A stretch of DNA of 9,158 nucleotides from an uncultured Oscillospiraceae bacterium (lineage in GTDB: Bacteria > Bacillota > Clostridia > Oscillospirales > Oscillospiraceae), in NCBI GenBank assembly GCA_910584045.1, contig CAJTYO010000040.1, positions 1-9,158 on the forward strand. Reading direction: 5' to 3'. Positions 6,196 through 9,158 of this stretch are shown here, in pieces. Numbering within the stretch: the stretch's first letter is position 1; every line of letters begins with the position of its first letter. A model generated the notes under the pieces. It saw only the letters and a program-made list of their open reading frames with translations. It searched no databases and had not been told where the DNA came from. The position numbers and the translations under genes are program-made.

Positions 6196-6629
6196 ACAGG
6201 ATTGGTCCATGCGCCCCTTCTCCGGGCCTCCTCCAGCAGCTTTGGCTGAATCTCCGGATAGGTCCAGTTGTCCTCCGGAGGTTCCTCCAGCAGTAAAATC
6301 TCCGCGATTTCACTATGTACCTTTTCTGCAAAGGAGGTAATCTCCGCAAAATACAGCCCGCCGAAGGACTCCTCCCTGTCGTCCCGAACTACGCAGTACA
6401 CGCCCAGGCTCCGCAAGGTAAAATCCCCCGCTCCCGTCTCCTCCCGCAGCTCCCGCTCGGCGGCCTCCTCTACGCTCTCCCCCGGCTCTCGATGGCCCCC
6501 GGGGACCTCCAGGGTGGTTCGCTTTCTGTGCTTGCAGAACACCCACTTCCCCTCAAACCGGGCCAGAATTACCGCGAACCTCACCTTTTCATCGTCAATG
6601 GCGTCATAAAACTGGACGTCTTTAATCAT
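6192..6629 (-). CDS. Nudix hydrolase
   Basis: A 145-residue single-domain Nudix protein. These enzymes split a nucleoside diphosphate linked to another group, often to remove damaged nucleotides or control cofactor levels. The Nudix box is complete at 45-67: G45-x5-E51-x7-R59-E60-L-x-E63-E64-x-G66-A67, with R-E-x-x-E-E as the metal-binding core. The substrate cannot be assigned from the sequence; the residues around the box give no clear ADP-ribose or 8-oxo-dGTP signature. The ATG at 6627-6629 has GGAGG 6 bases upstream and overlaps the end of recX by 8 bases, so it is probably translated from the recX message. Continuing past its stop, 75 bases separate it from rimO. Confidence 0.9.
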   Translation of the reverse strand: MIKDVQFYDAIDDEKVRFAVILARFEGKWVFCKHRKRTTLEVPGGHREPGESVEEAAERELREETGAGDFTLRSLGVYCVVRDDREESFGGLYFAEITSFAEKVHSEIAEILLLEEPPEDNWTYPEIQPKLLEEARRRGAWTNPV

Positions 6630-7248
6630 ATCCGTCCTCCATCATATCCGTATACCGCCCCATAGCGGCTCGCACGTCGCCCCAGCTGAAGCCCCGCCGA
6701 AGCAGTGCGTCGCTGATCCGCTTTTTCTCCCGCGGGTCCGCGAGCTCCCCCCGGCACTTCTTTCGGATCAGCTCGTCCAGTACGTCCGCCGCCTCCGGCA
6801 TCTCTTCCATCGCCTGGTCCCACAGCTCCCGGTCCACACCCCTCCGGCGCAGCTCCTCCCGCACCCGGGCGGGTCCGTAGCCCTTTCCGCCGTAGTGTCT
6901 GACCAGCGCGGCGGCGTACCCCGCATCGTCCACGGCCCCTATGTCCTCCAGCCAGTCCGCCGCAGCCTTTGCGTCGGCTTCTTCGCTGCCCTTTTTCACC
7001 AGCCGCCTGGTCAGCTCACTCTTGGACAGCGCCCTGCTGCCAATCATATTGGCCGCCGCAGCCCTAGCAGAGGAGGCTCTTGCCGAGGCCCGCAGCGCCT
7101 CCAGCGTCTCCCCGTCCAGCTCCAGCCCGGGCCTGAGTGAGAACCGCAACAGCTCCTCCTCCGTCAGGCGCAGCACATCCCCGCTCTCCAGCTTCACCAA
7201 AAACCGCCCCTTCTTCCGCTGGGACTTTTTGACTTCTTCGATCTGCAT
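6622..7248 (-). CDS. recX: RecX family regulatory protein
   Basis: RecX binds RecA filaments and limits RecA activity in recombination and the SOS response. The product is about 208 residues. A short beta-rich N-terminal part (about 1-45) is followed by three-helix RecX repeats: one around 68-118 (S-R-A-L-S-K-S-E-L and L-E-D-I-G-A-V-D-D), one around 122-150 (G-Y-G-P-A-R-V-R-E-E-L), one around 170-200 (K-R-I-S-D-A-L-L-R-R-G-F). The ATG at 7246-7248 is chosen because GGAGAAGG lies 6 bases upstream. A second ATG two codons earlier (7252-7254) is possible, but the ribosome site would be too close. The frame stays open to 7323, which would overlap gpsA and is unlikely. It follows gpsA by 31 bases and overlaps the Nudix gene by 8. 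No recA is in view. Confidence 0.88.
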   Translation of the reverse strand: MQIEEVKKSQRKKGRFLVKLESGDVLRLTEEELLRFSLRPGLELDGETLEALRASARASSARAAAANMIGSRALSKSELTRRLVKKGSEEADAKAAADWLEDIGAVDDAGYAAALVRHYGGKGYGPARVREELRRRGVDRELWDQAMEEMPEAADVLDELIRKKCRGELADPREKKRISDALLRRGFSWGDVRAAMGRYTDMMEDGYD

Positions 7249-7279
7249 AGTCATCCTTCTCCGCTGGACCCGGCTTGCG

Positions 7280-8326
7280 TCATTGGACTGCGCCCAACGA
7301 CAGCTCGGGCAGTGACAAGTCACTGCCTATCCAGCTCTCGTCCACCTCCCGCCGCTTATCCCGGCGCATAAGCCCGTCCACCACCTCATGGACGCTCTTT
7401 CCCTCGTACAACACCTGATAGGCGCATTGACAGATGGGCATCTCTACCCCTGCCTTTTCGGCCAGCTGGTGGGCGCTGAAGGCGGCGTAATACCCCTCCA
7501 CCACGGCGCCTACCTCCTCCATGGCCTCCCGGGGAGACTTCCCCTGGCCCACCAGGATGCCGCACCGCCGGTTCCGGGAGTGCATGGAGGTACACGTCAC
7601 AATAAGGTCCCCCATGCCGCTGAGCCCCGCGAAGGTCTCCTTCCGGCCCCCCAGGGCCACCCCCAACCGGGCCATCTCCGTCATGCCCCGGGTCATCATC
7701 AGCGCCTTAGTGTTGTCTCCCAGGCCCATGCCGTCGCTGACGCCGCAGCAAAGGGCCAGCACGTTTTTCAGCGCGCCTCCCAGCTCCACTCCCAGCACAT
7801 CCCCGTTGGTATACACCCGGAACCGGGCGTTCATGAACGCTGCCTGCACCAGCTCCGCCGCCGCCATATCCCGGGCCGCGGCCACGCATCCGGTGGGCAG
7901 TCTACGGCCCACCTCCTCGGCGTGGGAGGGCCCGGACAGGGCTGCCGTCCGGCCCTTGCCGCCCAGCTCCTCCTCGATGACCTGGGTCATACAGAGGGCA
8001 GTATCCCGCTCGATGCCCTTGGCGGCGGACACCACCACCACGTCCTCCCGCAGCAGCGGTGCGGCCATTCTGGCCGTGGCCCGTACCGCGAAGGACGGCG
8101 TGGCCATGACCACAAGGCCACTGTCCGCCGCACTGTCCATCGAGCCGCTGATCCTAAGCCCTGGTCCCAGGGGCACGCCCGGCAGCCTGGGGTTCTCCCT
8201 GGTCCGCTCCAGCAGCGCACTGCGCTGGGCCGAGTGAGACCACAGCGTCACGTCATGTCCATTGTCCACCAGCAGCAGTGCCAGAGCGGTCCCCCAGCCT
8301 CCGCTGCCCAGTACGGTGATCTTCAT
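7280..8326 (-). CDS. gpsA: Glycerol-3-phosphate dehydrogenase [NAD(P)+]
   Basis: Cytoplasmic enzyme that reduces dihydroxyacetone phosphate to sn-glycerol-3-phosphate, the backbone of phospholipids and the substrate of the upstream gene product PlsY. The 348 residues are close to the family norm. The Rossmann nucleotide loop G-S-G-G-W-G-T-A-L is at 7-15, S-G-P-S-H-A-E-E at 131-138, the catalytic lysine region G-G-A-L-K187-N at 183-188, and the substrate-binding S-R-N-R-R-C-G at 250-256, all typical. The frame opens with a GTG at 8332, but the ATG at 8324-8326 is 8 bases from AGGAGG while the GTG is only 2 bases away, so the ATG is chosen. Only 12 bases separate it from plsY; the two are surely one operon. 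Confidence 0.97.
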   Translation of the reverse strand: MKITVLGSGGWGTALALLLVDNGHDVTLWSHSAQRSALLERTRENPRLPGVPLGPGLRISGSMDSAADSGLVVMATPSFAVRATARMAAPLLREDVVVVSAAKGIERDTALCMTQVIEEELGGKGRTAALSGPSHAEEVGRRLPTGCVAAARDMAAAELVQAAFMNARFRVYTNGDVLGVELGGALKNVLALCCGVSDGMGLGDNTKALMMTRGMTEMARLGVALGGRKETFAGLSGMGDLIVTCTSMHSRNRRCGILVGQGKSPREAMEEVGAVVEGYYAAFSAHQLAEKAGVEMPICQCAYQVLYEGKSVHEVVDGLMRRDKRREVDESWIGSDLSLPELSLGAVQ

Positions 8327-8334
8327 CCCCACTG

Positions 8335-8340
8335 CCTCCT
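8335..8340 (-). promoter_or_regulatory. Ribosome binding site of gpsA, overlapping the plsY stop
   Basis: AGGAGG on the minus strand shares bases with the TAG stop of plsY (8339-8341) and lies 8 bases before the ATG at 8326. This close packing supports coupled translation of the two genes and decides between the GTG and ATG starts. Confidence 0.8.
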
Positions 8341-9007
8341 ACTCCTGCTTCTTCTTGTGCAGGGAGAATTTGCTCTCCGTCCCCGTCAGCAACCGCTTGA
8401 TGTTTCCACGGTGCTGCCAGACAATCAGCCCACCAATAATAAACGCCAGCACCACGATCTCCCAGTATGGGTAACAGTACCAGGTAATAAACGGGAAGCT
8501 GACCCCGGCCCACACCGACCCCAGGGACACATATTTCGTCAATACCGCCAACAGAATAAACCCGCCCCAGACTACCAGGGCAATCCGCCAGTCGATCATA
8601 ATGGCGATGGTCCCGCCGGACAGAATTCCCTTGCCGCCCTTAAAGTGGAACATACATGGGAACATGTGCCCCAGCAGGCAGAACAGCCCCGCCCAATACT
8701 TGGCCAGGATATCCCCGTTAGGAAGCTGCCCAACCCACAGCACGCCCAGCCATACCGCCGCAATAGCCTTGAGCACGTCCGTCAGGATGACCACCAGCGT
8801 CAGCGGTCCGCCGAAGGTCCGGTAGAAGTTGGTCAGCCCCGCGTTACCGCTGCCGTGGTTGCGGACGTCGTCCCGCAGAATATATTTGGATACAATGACC
8901 GCCCCGTTGAAGCAACCGCAGAAATACGCCTCCAGCGCAATGGGAAGCAAAAAAACGGCGGCAAGCTTCAGCCAGAAAAAAATATCTGCTTCCTGCTGCA
9001 TGATCAT
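8339..9007 (-). CDS. plsY: Glycerol-3-phosphate acyltransferase (acyl-phosphate type)
   Basis: Membrane enzyme that transfers an acyl chain from acyl-phosphate to sn-glycerol-3-phosphate, forming lysophosphatidic acid. The 222-residue product has the three PlsY motifs: G-S-G-N-A-G-L-T-N at 52-60, G-H-x-F-P-x-M-F-H-F-K-G-G-K-G at 113-127, and H-R-G-N-I-K-R-L-L-T-G-T-E near 199-211. The hydrophobic stretches between them fit a multi-pass protein. Motif 1 has Leu where Ala or Thr is commoner before T-N, a mild variation. The ATG at 9005-9007 is chosen for AGGAGG 10 bases upstream; another ATG follows two codons later. The frame stays open to the window edge, but that part is the repeated leader and has no PlsY similarity. 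GpsA, encoded 12 bases downstream, makes its substrate. Confidence 0.95.
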   Translation of the reverse strand: MIMQQEADIFFWLKLAAVFLLPIALEAYFCGCFNGAVIVSKYILRDDVRNHGSGNAGLTNFYRTFGGPLTLVVILTDVLKAIAAVWLGVLWVGQLPNGDILAKYWAGLFCLLGHMFPCMFHFKGGKGILSGGTIAIMIDWRIALVVWGGFILLAVLTKYVSLGSVWAGVSFPFITWYCYPYWEIVVLAFIIGGLIVWQHRGNIKRLLTGTESKFSLHKKKQE

Positions 9008-9017
9008 AGTAATCAGT

Positions 9018-9023
9018 CCTCCT
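9018..9023 (-). promoter_or_regulatory. Ribosome binding site that fixes the plsY start
   Basis: AGGAGG on the minus strand, 10 bases before the ATG at 9005-9007. It is the only strong site upstream of the motif-bearing part of PlsY and excludes the longer open frame. Confidence 0.8.
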
Positions 9024-9028
9024 GGTAA

Positions 9029-9068
9029 GTATGAATGTTCCATCACCGGGCGGCAATGCAATCTTAAT
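9029..9068. repeat. Leader repeat, copy A (proximal to plsY)
   Basis: This 40-base segment aligns with 9124-9158. The common frame on the plus strand is GTAT-x-AA-x-GTT-x-C-x-TCACCGGG-xx-GCAA, then a 5-base insertion in this copy, then CTTAAT. On the minus strand it reads as a promoter, TTGCCG (9051-9056), 17 bases, CATACT (9028-9033). A start from it would fall inside the ribosome site, so a promoter role for this copy is doubtful. Its GGCGGCAA (9049-9056) can pair, with two G-U pairs in the RNA, with 9069-9076 around a 12-base loop. Confidence 0.55.
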
Positions 9069-9122
9069 TTACCACCGCAGCTTAGTCCTGGATTGATCGC
9101 TCGCCTAGAGCTCGACCTTCTT

Positions 9123-9151
9123 TGTATAAACGTTTCGTCACCGGGTAGCAA
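9123..9151 (-). promoter_or_regulatory. Candidate plsY promoter inside repeat copy B
   Basis: On the minus strand TTGCTA (9146-9151) and TATACA (9123-9128) are 17 bases apart, each matching 4 of 6 consensus bases. Transcription from here would give a leader of about 110 bases before the plsY ATG, containing copy A and its hairpin. The match is modest, and the real promoter could lie outside the window with the preceding gene. Confidence 0.35.
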
Positions 9152-9158
9152 CCTTAAT
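9124..9158. repeat. Leader repeat, copy B (distal to plsY, reaches the window edge)
   Basis: Second copy of the repeat, 90 bases from copy A measured at the CTTAAT end. Over the first 28 bases it differs from copy A at 6 positions, all transitions. It ends exactly at the window edge, so the repeat or an array of it may continue outside. Confidence 0.55.

Noticed and set aside
7388..9028. Long plus-strand open frame (546 codons) opposite plsY and gpsA
   Set aside because: It mirrors genuine minus-strand genes with all family motifs. GC-rich codon use leaves few stops on the opposite strand. The product is rich in H, P, Q and R with no recognisable domain.
9021..9033. ATACTTACC, identical to the 5' end of eukaryotic U1 RNA
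   Set aside because: A nine-base match in bacterial DNA next to a ribosome site; coincidence with no supporting context.
9008..9151. 48-residue N-terminal extension of PlsY from a TTG near the window edge
   Set aside because: The strong ribosome site at 9018-9023 points to the ATG at 9007, and the extension is the translated leader repeat, unlike any PlsY N-terminus.

Overview
The window reads as chromosomal DNA of a GC-rich member of the Clostridia (Bacillota), most likely Oscillospiraceae-like. This is an inference from strong AGGAGG-type ribosome binding sites, dense same-strand operons, Gram-positive-type PlsY/GpsA/PgsA/Xpt proteins and a clostridial-type Mob relaxase. All nine convincing genes lie on the minus strand, so the order below follows transcription, from the right end of the window to the left. 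No rRNA, tRNA, CRISPR array or complete insertion sequence is visible.

Right block (about 9158 to 6192): plsY, gpsA, recX and a Nudix hydrolase gene, with gaps of 12 and 31 bases and one 8-base overlap. PlsY and GpsA form a functional pair: GpsA makes sn-glycerol-3-phosphate and PlsY acylates it to start phospholipid synthesis. The plsY leader carries two diverged copies of a 35-40 base repeat, each shaped like a promoter. Middle block (6116 to 3545): rimO (ribosomal protein S12 methylthiotransferase), an HD-domain phosphohydrolase gene coupled to it by an ATGA overlap, and pgsA (phosphatidylglycerophosphate synthase), which connects back to phospholipid synthesis. Left chromosomal block (3491 to 1248): a good sigma-70-type promoter, then xpt and guaA 19 bases apart. 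Xpt makes XMP from xanthine and GuaA converts XMP to GMP, so the pair is a compact xanthine-to-GMP route.

Left end (1 to about 1247): the end of an integrated mobile element lying directly against the 3' end of guaA, a documented hotspot for site-specific integration. This stretch holds an inverted repeat overlapping the guaA stop codon, a 9-base direct repeat with an 11-base period, a strong terminator hairpin, and a Mob/Pre (MobV-type) relaxase gene whose native 5' end is missing. Homology to the Mob family begins abruptly at about position 1018, and the codons before it are terminator and element-end sequence. No integrase is visible; it would have to lie left of the window or be lost.

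Most of the window is ordinary housekeeping DNA. The places worth a second look are the guaA/element junction with its truncated relaxase, and the repeated plsY leader. I see no clearly new multi-gene system.
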